Origin: Meghimatium bilineatum
Taxonomy: Eukaryota; Mollusca; Gastropoda; Stylommatophora; Philomycidae
Direction: 5' to 3'
DNA length: 64,000 nt
Assembly (NCBI GenBank): GCA_034231615.1
Contig: CM067309.1
Coordinates: 38,595,627 to 38,659,626, forward strand
Shown: one piece after another, positions 41,101-56,100 of the stretch
Position numbering within the stretch: the first letter of the stretch is position 1
Layout of the letters: every line of letters starts with the position of its first letter
Notes under the pieces: generated by a model
What the model was told of the DNA's origin: nothing
The model's input: only the letters and a program-made list of their open reading frames with translations
Databases searched by the model: none
Program-made: the position numbers and the translations under genes

Positions 41101-44100
41101 GTCACAAACACTGATGTATTACAGGACAAAGTCACTAACACTGATGTATTGGGAAGAACAGGCAATACAGTTTTTTCTAAACTCAGTCTGAACAGACTAT
41201 GATGGCTAGGACACACTAAGAGGATGGAGATGACTAGGACACACTAAGAGGATGGAAGATGGCTAGGACACACTAAGAGGATGGAAGATGGCTAGGACAC
41301 ACTAAGAGGATGGAAGATGGCTAGGACACACTAAGAGGATGGAAGATGGCTAGGACACACTAAGAGGATGGAAGATGGCTAGGACACACTAAGAGGATGG
41401 AAGATGGCTAGGACACACTAAGAGGATGGAAGATGGCTAGGACACACTAAGAGGATCGAGATGGCTAGGACACACTAAGAGGATGGAAGATAGCTAATAC
41501 CGAGATATCTACTTTATGGAGAATTAGTCTGGGCAAAGATCTCGAGGTTTATAGCTACTTCAGCACGAGGATGAACGCAAATGTGATATGTATGATACAG
41601 GCATTGTATGGAATCATGGGAACAAGATGCAATCGATCATGTTGCATGCAGGGGAAAGATTCAGAATGGTAACAAAACAAAAGGAGGAAGTGATTGCAGA
41701 TATCAAAGATGACACACGATGGTACAGATGGGCTTGTGATACCTTGCACATAAACTGTGCAAGTTGAAAAACTGTGGCTCAGATTGGTTTTATCCTTGTC
41801 ATCACGGATTATAGATTATATTTTTTATAACATAACAATAATGTATCTATATCTATAAACCCGTAACCCATCAGGGTTGTAGGGGGTACCACATTGGATA
41901 CTTCACCACACAGAGTCCTCCTGCAATCTCTATCTTCAGCGATGCGGATGAATGAGGAAAAATCTTGTCCTGTACACTCATTGATGTTGTCTGTCCATGG
42001 CTTTATTTGCACTCCTCTGCTCTCTTCCTTTAAATGGTTCCCTGCAGTATTGTTTTTGACAAGGAATCATATGTTTGCATACATGTCCAAACCATGCTAG
42101 TTTTCGTCATTTCACTATTGAAAGCAATGGTTCTTGTACACTTGCATACATCTCTACGTATAAATTTGTCTATATACGCACAACAATAATACTATCGTCC
42201 GGAAAGACGGAAAGGTTCCTATTAATAACCAGTGAACGTATTATTGACCACTTACCTACACCTTGTGTGTTCAGGATATGTACATAATCTACGCAATCTA
42301 CCATATGGGCCATTAGGGAAATGTGGGGACCCTGTAGAAGTTCAGAGATTCTTGTTCTGAATGGACCTTGCACCAGATGGTACTGCAGACAGAATATAAA
42401 TAATATTACATGTAACAGAAAAAACATTTGGCCTCTAAAGAGAAACTATGAGATGGTATTTTATACATAGTAATTGTTTGAAATTATTATAAAGATTGAA
42501 TTATATAGAAATCATGAAATTATTACATAGATTGTAATTATGACAGGTTGTATTATCACAGTTAGTTAGTTATTCCTCTAGGGCCAAAGACGGCACATAG
42601 GGCGGATGTCATAGATTTCCATGTCTCTCGTTTCATTGCGATTTGCTTTAGATCTTTATTGTTTCTGATACCGATGGTGACACGTTCCCTTGCAATAGTT
42701 CTACATAAAGTTTCTTTTGGTCTTCCTCATTTTCTCTTGCCTTTTGGTGACCACATCAAAGATTGACAGGGGAGTCTTTCAGTATCCATTCGTAGTGTGT
42801 GTCCGATGTAATTCCAGCGACGCTTTCTAATATAGGTGGATACATATTCTTGTTTTGATTCTTGTCTGCCAACTGTGTTTGATTTGAAGTCTGACCAACG
42901 TATGTTCTGTAGCCTTCTAAGACATTTATTTTCAAAGGTGTTTAGTCTTTGCTCTAATTTTGATGTAATATTATTATTATAATTATTACATAGGCTGAAT
43001 TATTATTTTGGTTCAATCATTATATAGGTTGAATGGAATAATGCTGAAAATATATATCTGTTGCAGTGAATATAAACAAAGAATAAAAGGGTTTGGTCAT
43101 CACATGAGGATTATCCCACAAGTCTGACTAAGAACAATCAATACTAACGAGGACCCAAGCATCAAGGTAGGATATCTGCACAAAGTTACAAAAGTGTCCT
43201 CAACAAGACCTGCCTGTAACGAGTTTTTGTAAGTATTAAATAACAACGAATATGTAATAGATCAGAAAATGTTGAACAATTTTAACCGACTTCGTAAAAC
43301 TAATGTGTTGACACCATGTCATAAACAAATGAAACACGTCTACTTCACTAACATTATCAACTAGACCGGTCCAGCAACTTCAGAAAAGTCGCGAAGATAG
43401 CCATGACTATAACCTGAAGGTCAGTCATCACTATATTCTCGCTCAGAAATGTCATCTACGGCTGTAAATTCCAAGAATTCATCATCATCAGAATCCGAAT
43501 CCATAAAATCGTAAGAAAAGATGACTTTCAGAATTACAGATTTCGTTCCATTGGATCAGACCTAGTGAAACTGAAACTGTTGCTCTGTATTACACCCTAA
43601 CATAAAAATAAATTAACAAGAAAAATGTGACATATTCCCAGCCAAGATTGCGTACATTCCCAGTCAAGATTGCGTACATTCCCAGCCAAGATTGCGTACA
43701 TTCCCAGCCAAGATTTGCGTACATTCCCAGCCAAGATTTGTGTACATTCCCAGCCACTTTACATTAACAATCATATGATCCCACACTGCCAAATACGTTC
43801 AAAGCAACGGTCGAGTGTTCCAACGACCAGCTGTTCGCAAATAGAAAACCATTGACGGACACATCTGTCATGGGCGTGGCTACAGATTATTAAACAATTT
43901 TTTATTTCACCCCTGAAAGACAAAAATTCTTATCCCAACCATGAATTGAACTTGGGACCTCAGGGTTCTGAGACCTGCACTATAGATTATATAATCAGGC
44001 TAAATACCCAGTTATATATTATTCTGACAGTTATTGACCGGACTTCCGGTCAAAATGGTGGACATATCGACGTGTGTTTTTGTGTGACACCGTCAACATC

Positions 44101-47100
44101 ACTTGAAAGATGGATTCATTCATTATTTCGTCTAGGATGTGGTGTTATTTTGGCAAGGGAGTCCAATTATCAAGATCTTTGCCGGTGCGACGGAGTACAT
44201 GCATCAGAGCTGACATTTTCATGAGTGTAGCCGTTATTCCATGTAATTACAAGGCCTAGTACACAACGACATATTAGGACTGTGAGACAGCGTGTAATGG
44301 CGGATACACTCAAGGAAAGATCTAAGCACCTATGGACTTGTCCAGAGTGCAATGACGATGATCCAACGACTAACTAACTAACTGTATTATATAATCAGAC
44401 CTAATACCCAGTCATAGATTAGAAACCCATCATACCTCAAATCTAATCGTGGATTCTTAAGTCAAAGTCAAACCTTAAAAAAGTCATACATTATCAAATC
44501 AGACCTCAAATATAAGATTCTGGAGTCTAATATAAAACGTAGTCTTAGAATCTGAAATCTGACAACAGTTTTGGCCCATACCTGCCTGGGCTGTTTAAAT
44601 TCCTCACATTGGATTGCAAATTCCTGCAGTTCTAACATTCGAAATTTCATCGTATCTACTGGTTTATGTTTGATCTTGTCATTGTTGCTGTCATCATTCT
44701 GGTTGTTGTCGTTACCATTGAGGACAGATGTTCCGACCAGGTCTCTGCCAGACAGCACAGCCAGTAACAGAATGTGAAGCTGATGCCAACGGACAACCAG
44801 CCATACTTCCTGTGTGACATGGACAAAATATTTATTCAGTCAACATTGTTACAGATTTCATGAATATATTATGTTAATACAAGGGATAGTAAAAAAAAAA
44901 AGTAATGCCTCCAAACTTTTAATCTAATTAAACAGACACAAAAAAACATAAAACTCACATTAAATTGTGGTCTTATGTCTGTGCTTCAAAAATGTATTGC
45001 TCAATTTAGTCTCTGTTATATGCTACAGTTTTTTATCCATCTTCGCACAAGGGCATTTCCGCACGATAACAATTTTTCTATCTTTCTTAAACCAATTGCA
45101 ACCGGCGTGTTTTGATGTCCTTAAAGTGATATCTGCTTAGGTCTTCTTTTAGTGGTCCAAACAGATGGAACTCTGAAGATGCAAACTGTAAGGGAATGTG
45201 GTAATACTGTCTAGTCAAATTCTCCAACTGTAAGGGAATGTGGTAATACTGTCTAGTCAAATTCTCCAACTGTAAGGGAATGTGGTAATACTGTCTAGTC
45301 AAATTCTCCAACTGTAAGGGAATGTGGTAATACTGTCAAATTCTCCAACTGTAAGGGAATGTGGTAATACTGTCAAATTCTCCAACTGTAAGGGAATGTG
45401 GTAATACTGTCTAGTCAAATTCTCCAACTGTAAGGGAATGTGGTAATACCGTCTAGTCAAATTCTCCAACTGCATCAATGGTGTATTTAGCGGTGTGTGG
45501 TGTGACATTACCGTGAACAGTAGTGCAGTTCTGTGATCTTTTACTGGGTATAGTAGCCGAAGATGCCCTCTAAGCTTCTTCAAAGTTTCAATATAACAGT
45601 CTGCATTCACTGTGTTCCTTTGTTATTACACCCGTCTCATGCCAAAACATGGAGGTCATAACTTCCCCTACAGATGGTGAACTTTTGAAGTTCCTTCTTG
45701 TCAGCGATGTTGTGTGGAATGCCTCTTGGATTCTGGTTTTAAAAATAACAACTCAGGTCTCATCGCCTGTCACGATATTCGATAAAAACTCATCTCCTTT
45801 AGTTTCGCAGCGGTGCAGAATGTTAATGGCTATTGTTTCCTTGTCTGTCTGAGAATCAAACTTGTACAAACCTTTGAACCATCATCATCAAGTGCCGTCT
45901 CCGCAACGAAGGTTGGCTGCAACGTATCTCCAACATCTCCTGTCTCTTGTCTTGGTGGTGCACTCTGCTAGACTGTAACCTGTCCATCGTGTAATGTTAC
46001 TTTCCCACGTGTATCTCTGCCTAACTCTTGCTCGCTTCCCTTTGACTTTACCCTCAAGTAAGGTCTTCAATAGGGTGTCATGTCTTTTAATGTGTCCAAA
46101 GTATTTTATTTGCCTGATCTTTATTTCTCTTAGTAGTTCTTTCTTCATATTAAGTGTCTTTAGCACCTCTTTATTTGTTTTCTTATCTTTCCAAGATGTT
46201 CTCCCTATTCTTCTATATACCCACATCTCAAAGGCATCAATAAACCTTTGAATAACCCAGATCTTTAACGTAACGATGTTCTGGACACTACCTTTACTAA
46301 TGGACAACATGGCATGCAATTCATCCAGTGTTACCCAACGGTCACCACAAATGATATCAGCTCGATGAATGTTGTGTAGTGTCACTGCCGTAGATAGACA
46401 TCCAGTCCGCTTCGCGTCATCCATTGAGGATTGACCTATTTCAGCTTTGTTACAATGATGAACAGTGAAAAAATCCACTGTTGAACCTCATAATCATTCT
46501 TCAAACGTTCATGAATGCGAATTGGAGTCTGACATTCAGCACTAAAAAATTCTATGACATATTGCTTTAACCGTACTTCTTTGACAACTATTTTTAAATG
46601 GTTACTGTGTTGCAATCTGTTAATAAAACAGGTTGCTTATGCTACACAGTGCAGAAGAGTGTGTGGAGATTCTCACAAAATTAACAAATTGCACACAGAT
46701 GAAGTATTTACTTAAATAACAATTAGGAGGCATTACTTTTTGACCATCCCTCGTATAAACAGTATTGTTACTCATTGACATCACAGCTACAGATACAGCA
46801 CAGTATGCCTACTGACACAGGCAGTATGGCTACTGAGACAGACAGTACAGCCACAAGACAGTACAACTGCTGAAAGACGGTACAGCTACTGATACTAGAT
46901 ACGGTACAGCTACTGATACTAGATAGTACAGCTACCTTGCAAGTGTTCAACACATCACCATTACTAGATGTGTCAACCTTGAAAGTGTTCAACACATCAC
47001 CATTACTAGATGTGTCAACCTTGAAAGTGTTCAACACATCACCATTACTAGATGAGTCAAACCTTGCAAGTGTTCAACACATCACCATTACTAGATGTGT

Positions 47101-50100
47101 CAACCTTGAGTGTGTTCAACACATCACCATTACTAGATGAGTCAAACCTTGCAAGTGTTCAACACATCACCATTACTAGATGTGTCAAACCTTGCAAGTG
47201 TTCAACACATCACCATTACTAGATGTGTCAACCTTGAAAGTGTTCAACACATCACAATTACTAGATGTGTCAAACCTTGCAAGTGTTCAACACATCACCA
47301 TTACTAGATGTGTCAACCTTGAAAGTGTTCAACACATCACAATTACTAGATGACAGTACTAGCAGACAGTGCGGCTACTAACAGACTAAAGCCACTGATA
47401 CAAGACAGTACAGCTACTAACAGACTAAAGCTACTGAGACAAGACAGTACATCCACTAACACAAGACAGTGCAGCTACTGACAGACAATCTTACAAGCAG
47501 TCATGAGCTCACCAACCTCCTCTTTTCTTGATCTTGATCTAATATCTTCAGACTGTAACCTGCAATGTTGCCAATGTAATCATGTAAATTCTAACCTCAT
47601 GGAGTGTGTAAACATCATATCAAACCCATAACCAATCAGGGTTGTAGGGATTTGTCATCCCTACATTATTGGAAACAACAGAAAAACCCTGCTGTTACTC
47701 TCTGCTTTCAGCGCTTCATTTGAGTATGGAGAAATTAAATCCTGTCTGGTCATTGATATCATCAATCGACAACTTTCCCTTGGCATCCTCTCTTCTTCAT
47801 CCGCCCTCAACTATTCAATTATTCAATGGCAGGACAGTCTTAGAAAGGGAATCATGACTTATCATATACTCAAACCTTGCAAGTGTTCAACACATCACCA
47901 TTACTAGATGTGTCCAACCTTGCAAGTGTTCAACACATCACCATTACTAGATGTGTCCAACCTTGCAAGTGTTCAACACATCACCATTACTAGATGTGTC
48001 AAACCTTGCAAGTGTTCAACACATCACCATTACTAGATGTGTCAAACCTTACAAGTGTTCAACACATCACCATTACTAGATGTGTCAAACCTTACAAGTG
48101 TTCAGCACATCACCATTACTAGTTGTGTCAAATCTCTATCAATAATAAACACCGTAAACAAGTTAAGTTCACTTACTTAGGAAGCATTATAACAAGTGAA
48201 GGGAAAAACAGTAAAGAAATACAAAATAGATGCAACAAAACATACCAGATACTAGGACAGATGACACGTATTTTTAAGAATTAAAAATATTGAGAACAAG
48301 ACACTAAAGTTGCATTATACAAGATTTTATTATCTCATCAATTTGCTACCAGTGCCAAACCTGGACAATGACGGCACAAGACAAAAGACAAATAGTGACA
48401 ACAGAAATTACATGTCTACGAGAATACTCGGAGTTATAATACTCCTAATTCATTAGGAGATAGAATTAGAAACGATAACATCAGACAGATAACCGAAACA
48501 ATACCAGTATTGGAACACATCAAAAGACAACAGATCAAGTGGTTTTCGCACACTTCCAGACTACCAACAGACAGCATGCCACAGATGGCCATGACGCATA
48601 GACATAACGGTTATAAAACCAGAGGCAGACCATGTAAAAGATGGATCACAAAAATCAAAGAAGTCACAGGAAGAAGTTTACAAACAGCATACAGGAAGGC
48701 CATCTCCAGAGAACTCTTCTACCCCTGACGTCGCAAGGCAAACAAGGGATACAACGTATAGATAAAATAGATAATCTTTATTTCCTTTAATAATTCTTTC
48801 TTCATATTAGGTGTTGATAGAACCTTCATATTAGGTGTTGATAGTTTTCTTCTCTTTCCAGAATGTTCTCCCTCTTCTTCTACATACCCACATCTCAAAA
48901 GCATCAATTAAGTCTTCCAATTGTTTGTTTATTGTCCATGTTTCTGAGACATACATTCATATAGAATAGATGTAGAATTTTATAATTCTCATTTTTAACT
49001 TGTTTGTAATTTGTTTAGATGCTACTATTTTCCTCATGTCATTGAAGGTACTTTTAGCCATTCCTATTCTCCATGTAACTTCTGTTTCATATCTGCCGTC
49101 TTTTGTGATTATGCGTCCAAAACAAAGATAATGTTCTACTTGTAGTTTCTCTCCATGTATGTTTATGTTTACCTCCTGTTATTTAGTGACTTTGTTGAGT
49201 ATAATGGTTTTTGTTTTTTGGATGTTTATATCCAGTCTACATTGTTTACTTGATTTATCGACATAATCTATTAATTTTTAAACATAAACAACACGTAAAG
49301 TCAAAAAAAGAATGCACTAACAGGGAAAAAGAACTCATTTTTAGAGTACTAAAGGTTAAAATGTGTCTATTTCTAGACAGAAGTAGTGGACTGACAAAAT
49401 ACTTACAAACTTGGTGGGTCCCAGCACAGTGCAATAGTTAAATCTCGATTATCATACAGGTTTTCTAGATCTAAACCTGCAGACATTGTAATCATGACAA
49501 TGTGAGATATTACAGGAAGTAAACATGACATGTCTTGGTTTATTAGCCAAAGATACACAGACGAAGCAGAAATATGGGACAAACAGTCAGATAGACAGAG
49601 AAATGGTAGTCAGACAAGCAGACAGAGAAATGGTAGTCAGAGAAGCAGACAGAGAAATGGTAGTCAGACAAGCAGACAGAGAAATGGTAGTCAGAGAAGC
49701 AGACAGAGAAATGGTAGTCAGACAAGCAGATAAAAAAAAGACATGGATATATGGATGTGTATAAAATGGAACAAATAGACAAGCAGGCAGAAAAATATCA
49801 CAATAATTTGGTTTTCAAAGCATGAAAAGGGAGCTAATAATCGCAACAATATGATGTTCCATGCATGTCCTAAGAGGGGACCAAGGAGTTTGAGAGTAGA
49901 GTTGCCTATCCCACCCCATAGATCAAAGTTACTCAAATGAAATTCTGAACATAGATATGTTGAATCGAACGTAGCAGATATCGCAGCTAAGCTGTAAACC
50001 ATGACAACTCATGTCATTATCTGGACTACACCCTGCTAACCAGCAGGATCTTGAGAATGAACTTAGAAAAGCAATTTGACATGTCAATAATTTCTGGAGT

Positions 50101-53100
50101 GACTTGATGACTTGTTTTGATGTAAAAGATATAGATGTTTTGACTTGTGTTGATGTAACAGATGTACTTCAGATATATCATCCCAAAAACTTCAAGAATA
50201 TGCTGAACTCTTGTTGTTTTCCAGTCCCTAAATCTGAAGCAAGCTATGAACACCCGGCACATTACTGTCTCATGTCAAACGTCTGTCGGCAGATCTGATA
50301 AATCTTCCATGATGAAATAATAGTTACTGTGTCAATGAAAAGCTCAGCTATCGCAACCGAGATCATGTCTGTGTGGCTATATCCTGATCAAATGCAGGAG
50401 TTTGAGGACACATGTAGGAGAAGGATCTTGGTAAAGGACGTTCAATTATTCTTCATTGATTAACTGTCAATTTTTGGATCACAGGATATGAGAGATCTGA
50501 TGTCCTAGCAGAAGAGAAATGAGAGAGCTGTTGCCCTGGCAGAAGTAAGAGAAATGAGACTGCTGATTCCCCTGCAGAAGTAGGAGAAATTAGAGCATGC
50601 TCTGACAGAAGTAGGAGAAATGAGAGCATGCTCTGACAGAAGTGGGAGAAATGAGAGCATGCTCTGACAGAAGTGGGAGAAATAGAGCTGATGCCCTGGC
50701 AGAAGTGGCAGAAAAATGGAACTAATCACTTATCCACTACTGCACAGTGCTGCCAACAAAAATGCTAATCATCATCATCAGGTGACATATTCTTTCCAGA
50801 ACGTAGTCTTTCCTATGGATCTCTTGAATTCCCGTTCTTGAGCAAGTTGTCCTACATCTCCCAGTGACATGCGCAGGCATTCTTGAATGTCTTTTGTCCA
50901 ACAGCGTCATGGTCGGCCTTTGCCCCTGTTGCAAATGCTAATCTACAACCATTAAATATAAGTAAAATAAAAATATGGATATTGATCAAAAACCAGAACC
51001 TATATACCAACTGCATAAGCAACAGATAACTATTGTAATTCCAATTTCTTTGAAACGTTTTCCATTTTTTGTACTTGGCTCCACCCTCTGGTGCTGTGCT
51101 GCCCTTTTCACTGTACTCAGTATGTTTTCTTTTTATCTCTTGCTGTGCATCTACCTTTTTGTCTCTCGTCATGCATCTACCTTTTCGTGTCGTTTTCATT
51201 GGCCGCCCCTCCAATGCTCAAACTGGACTGACTAACATTACTGTGTGTCGACAGTGCCACTGCATGTGTTGGCGCAGTGGTGTCGGATATCTTGGCTGTC
51301 TCTTTTGCAGTCAATTCTCTTTCCATGTGCTGCCTCCACATTCAGACTACAAAAGGTTTAGCCAGAATCAGCACAAGTAGCTGTATTTCTGTTTCCAGGG
51401 TGTACAACAAGAAGGTATTTTTTTGGGATCTTGGTTATCTGCTAACCCTGGGTCCGCCGAAAGTAATGCTGTGCCCTTTGCACCTCATCTTCCAACTTTG
51501 AAATGGCCAATGAAAACTATAGGGTCACCTGTACCTGTTTCGGGTGACCCATGTAAATGAATGTCCATATAGAACAAGACTACAGACTCATGAAGACACT
51601 TCAAGAATCCCCAGAGTTCATTGAACTGTGAGGCAAATCATCGCCACGTTGGACCGAGCTGGAGAATACTGGGAGCTAAAGATCTAGCAAGACCAAATGA
51701 ATCCTGGATGCAGAAGATGTCTTGGTGGTAATGTCAACAACAAAAAAGTAACTATTGAATTTTTCCAGTTAGGTAATTGCAGGGAGATTTCAAGTGGCTT
51801 GTGTGATAAAGGCCATGTGATTGTTGTGACCACGTCATGTTTGAGGTGAGTTTTTTTTTAATTTACTCCAACAGAGAAAAAAAAACCAGTCCTTATTGGG
51901 TTTGAATGCTGGACCTCACAGGTGTGAGACCAAAGCTCTAACCATTCAGTCATGTGCAACATAGTAGTCAGGGAACAATAATTAGCAGATTTCACTACGT
52001 TCATTCTCAAACTCCTGCAGATAGGTAGAAGGTAGTCCAGAGAATGTAATATTAAAGCTTACATTAGCTCGATGTCAACACCTTTTGGCCTGACACATCC
52101 GACTTTAGCATGGCCGATGGATAACTTTTGACTCTTTATGGGATAGCCAACTCCATCCCCCAAACCTTCTTAGTTTCCTCTTACAACATGCCTGGCAGGT
52201 AACAGGTTCCGACAACACACCTGCGGCGGTTAACTAAATGTTGATAACTTACGTTTGTCTGTGAGCGGATGAACAGCCATACATCTGACCGTCTCCTCGG
52301 TTGAGTCGTGGCTATCAGTGTGCATAACCAGGTCAAGAAGAAGCTTCTCTGTATTCGCGTTATGAAACTGGAGGGAATTGTTCAGCCTGTTTTGAAATTC
52401 TACAAACTCTTGAATCTGTAGACAGATTAAGATTTGCTAGTGCAAACTGTAAAGACAAAGCATAGCATGAAAACATATATATATATGATATATTAAATAT
52501 GAATATCTTGCATCCACAATTTCATTGTATTCTTTCAGCTTCTGGCAAATGACATGCACATTCTTGGTTTGGACATGTAACGAGGCACGATTCATTTTCT
52601 AAAATTATTTTGCAAGGAATAAGCGAAGGTTGAAGGAGAAAAGATCGTAAAGAAAATCTTGGATTGACAGCATCAAGTTATTTGTAGCATAGAAACAAAT
52701 TAGTTTCTCTTTGTTATTATCTAACATAAAAACCCATTATTTATTATAAACAAATTATCTAACTGTTTGATCTAACATAAAAACCCATTATTTTTTCTCA
52801 TTATTAATAACATAAAAACCCATTATTTTTTCTCATTATTAATAACATAAAAACCCATTATTTTTTCTCATTATTAATAACATAAAACCCATTATTTTTT
52901 CTCATTATTAATAACATAAAAACCCATTATTTTTTCTCATTATTAATAACATAAAAACCCATTGTTTTTTCTCATTATTAATAACATAAAAACCCATTAT
53001 TTTTTCTCATTATTAATAACATAAAAACCCATTATTTTTTCTCATTATTAATAACATAAAAACCCATTATTTTTTCTCATTATTAATAACATAAAAACCC

Positions 53101-56100
53101 ATTATTTTTTCTCATTATTAATAACATAAAAAATCATTATTTTTTTCTCATTATTAATAACATAAAAACCCATTATTTTTTCTCATTATTAATAACATAA
53201 AAACCCATTATTTTTTCTCATTATTAATAACATAAAAACCCATTATTTTTTCTCATTATTAATAACATAAAAACAACCATTTTCAATCACTGTTATTAAT
53301 AGCATAGAAACATGCTATATTCACAATGATTATTTTTTTATACATTTCAGAGCATACTGCCATGTTTTCTACAATTGACACAACTTTGAAAATGTGGTAA
53401 TCTCAACCTAGTCATCACAAGCACCACTTTTAAATGTCGTCACAAGCACCACTTTTCTCTACTTACCCGACCAAATGATCCAAATTTGTATGATGACATT
53501 AAATGCTCCGATGACTGAAACAGAGAAAGTGATAGCCATGATATGCCAATGTCACAGTTTTTATCTCTAGGATATCTTCTTTTTACACCATTCTCAAACT
53601 CCCGCTACATCTCTCTTGCAGCAGGACAATGGTTATATTAGATTTATAACAGGATGTAGTCTAGAGAATGGAAATGCATTGTGTCGGGGTTTTATTTACG
53701 GCAATGATCTGACACATCCATCTTCTGCGGATTCTAGGATATAAAAATCTAAAGGTGTGTCCCATGGCAACAGCTTGCTGTCAGGGATGAAGATAACTCC
53801 TCATGCACTATCCCCACAACAACTATTAGGTGGGGGTGGTCAGTTCCCTTTCTTCTCTCATGCGTCAAGTACCCATTTACAGCTGGATGCATGGTCTTGT
53901 CAGGTGATAAATCATGAACTGGATTTTTTCGCGCATGCGGTTGCATCTGTGGGTCTCACCAATGGCTCACTAGACAAACCACCCATGCCACAGAAAACCT
54001 TAGATGACATGCCGTTATATTGAGGTCATCTATACAATCCCATAGTCATGACCTTCGATAAGTCCGTTACCATGTTGTTCTGACAGACCGACGTTGTGCT
54101 TGAACTAGTTATGGGCACGGCGTGGATGGGCAGAACAACAAAGAAACCTGTCACAGGGGCCAAAGTTGTGCCCTAATGTCGACGTCTGTTTCTGTAGCAT
54201 TAGACTCGAAACACCATTGAGTCTAATGGCTGCTGGAACAGAGGGCGGAGCACTTATGGGAATGCCCCACATGCTGTGAGGCCAGTTTCTAATCAAGAAT
54301 CAAGAAGAACTGGATTTTTTAATATCTGAATGTCATTTCAAACCTGGCATGCTGTGATCCGGTGATTGTGAGCAAGCTAGGTTACCACGCTCCTCTTTAG
54401 AGGATATAATGGCACAATATAATACCAGCGATCTTCGTGTATATCAGGGGTTTCCAAACTTGGAGGCTCACAACCCTGGAGTGAGGGGACAGCGCTTGAG
54501 GGAGCTGATATTGTGAGGTGCAAAACGATGTAGATCCATATTGTATGTTAGAATATATCTTGAGAATACATATTAGGTGTATCATTGTTTATTAGAAATC
54601 AAGAAAAGCAATCAAAATTAAAGCAGATATGACATGAGGCTAGAACTAAAAACATGAATGATGCAACTCTTCCCGACTTTAAACAAAGTTCAATGCTAGT
54701 GACAATTATGAGGAAAATATTAACATCTAAACAAATTACAACCATACAAACAAGTTAAAAATGAGAATTATAAAATGCTGTATCTATTCTATATTACGCA
54801 TGTGGTTGCGTCTGTGGGTCTCACCAATGGCCTACTAGACATACCACCCATGCCATGCCGAAATCAGATGTGCTAGGCCTACAAGGCGCATAACGGTGGC
54901 ACAACGTAATCACGCTCCCGGCGGAAATCGCACGGATATCCGTGATGGTTACAATGGAGCGAACGAAAAACAAACAAACATACCACCCATGCAACAGAAA
55001 TCCTTAGTGGATGAAATGCCGTTATATTGAGGTTATCTTCTTATAGAAGCTTCATGGCACGTCATCTATACAATTATGCTTTTATTTTGTTGAAATGTGT
55101 TTCATGTTTACCTAAATAAATATGCATGCACCCTCTGTGGTTGTGAGGGAGACAGAGATGTACTGTGCAGCAATGGGGAGGAGGAAACTGATATCACTGT
55201 TTTTTCCTATGGCTGAGGCCCATCACAGAGGCACAATGACTCAGGACGTGACAATCCTTTTGACTTGAACATTTGGTTGCATGCCTGAAGCAATAGAGAA
55301 GTTCGGTATAACCAGTAGTCAATTGGTGGCTGTGAATGAGCACAGTGAACCCTATCTTGGCTACAGTGGCTGGGAGCAGTGCATAGGTTGAAACCTACCT
55401 TCCTGGAGGTGTGATAGTTATTCTCTGGCTCTGTCCCGGTGTGGGCCGAAAATCCACAGACTTCCCAGCAATATAATGGCATTAGGTCAAAGGGCATGAG
55501 CCCATGGACCTCTGAATCAGCAACCAACCAACCATTCTATATTAATGTATGGCTCAGAAACAACTAAATAAACTAAATAATTAGAAGACAGAATTGATGC
55601 CTTTGAGATGTGGGTATATAGAAGAATAGAGAGAACATCATGGAAAGATAAGAAAACAAATAAAGAGGTGCTAAAGACACCAACACATAGCTCAGTTATT
55701 TAATTTCAATTTTTAGATACTCACTGCACATGATAATTTTACGGAACATGGCTGCTAACACTGTGAAAATTTTACGGAACATGGCTGCTAACACTGTGAA
55801 AATTTTACGGAACATGGCTGCTAACACTGTGAAAATTTTACGGAACATGGCTGCTAACACTGTCAGTCTCCCCAGAAACCAGCAGGAAGCAGTTGTATTT
55901 CTACAAAGCAGAGAAATACTACATGTTCATAAATTCTGTAGTCTAGATCATTACCAGCAATGGAAATGTAGGTATGGGAGGGGGGGGGGGGCCAAAGGCC
56001 TCTAAGTGTGTTGCGAGCAGAAGGAATGATTGGCTCTTTTTTTTTTATCTACTTGTTACAGAAGCACAATGAAATCAACGACACTCAGAATATTAATCGA

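Larger units (their letters stand above)
44880..46753 (-). mobile_element. mariner-type DNA transposon, decayed, nested
   Basis: TA targets at 44878-44879 and 46754-46755. TIRs caagggatagt ... aagtaatgcctcc and, inverted, cgagggatggtcaaaaagta with atgcctcc. Minus-strand pieces: IEFFSAECQTPIRIHERLKN, RWVTLDELHAMLSISKGSVQ (helix-turn-helix), TVNADCYIETLKKLRGHLR, SEFHLFGPLKEDLSRYHFKD. Order and ~1.3-kb size, after removing a LINE insert and a tandem array, fit mariner. Multiple stops and shifts; inactive. It lies in an NAA25 intron. Confidence 0.9.

Noticed and set aside
40503-41216. Open frames on both strands over 200 codons
   Set aside because: Product of the 30-bp LINE-derived array.
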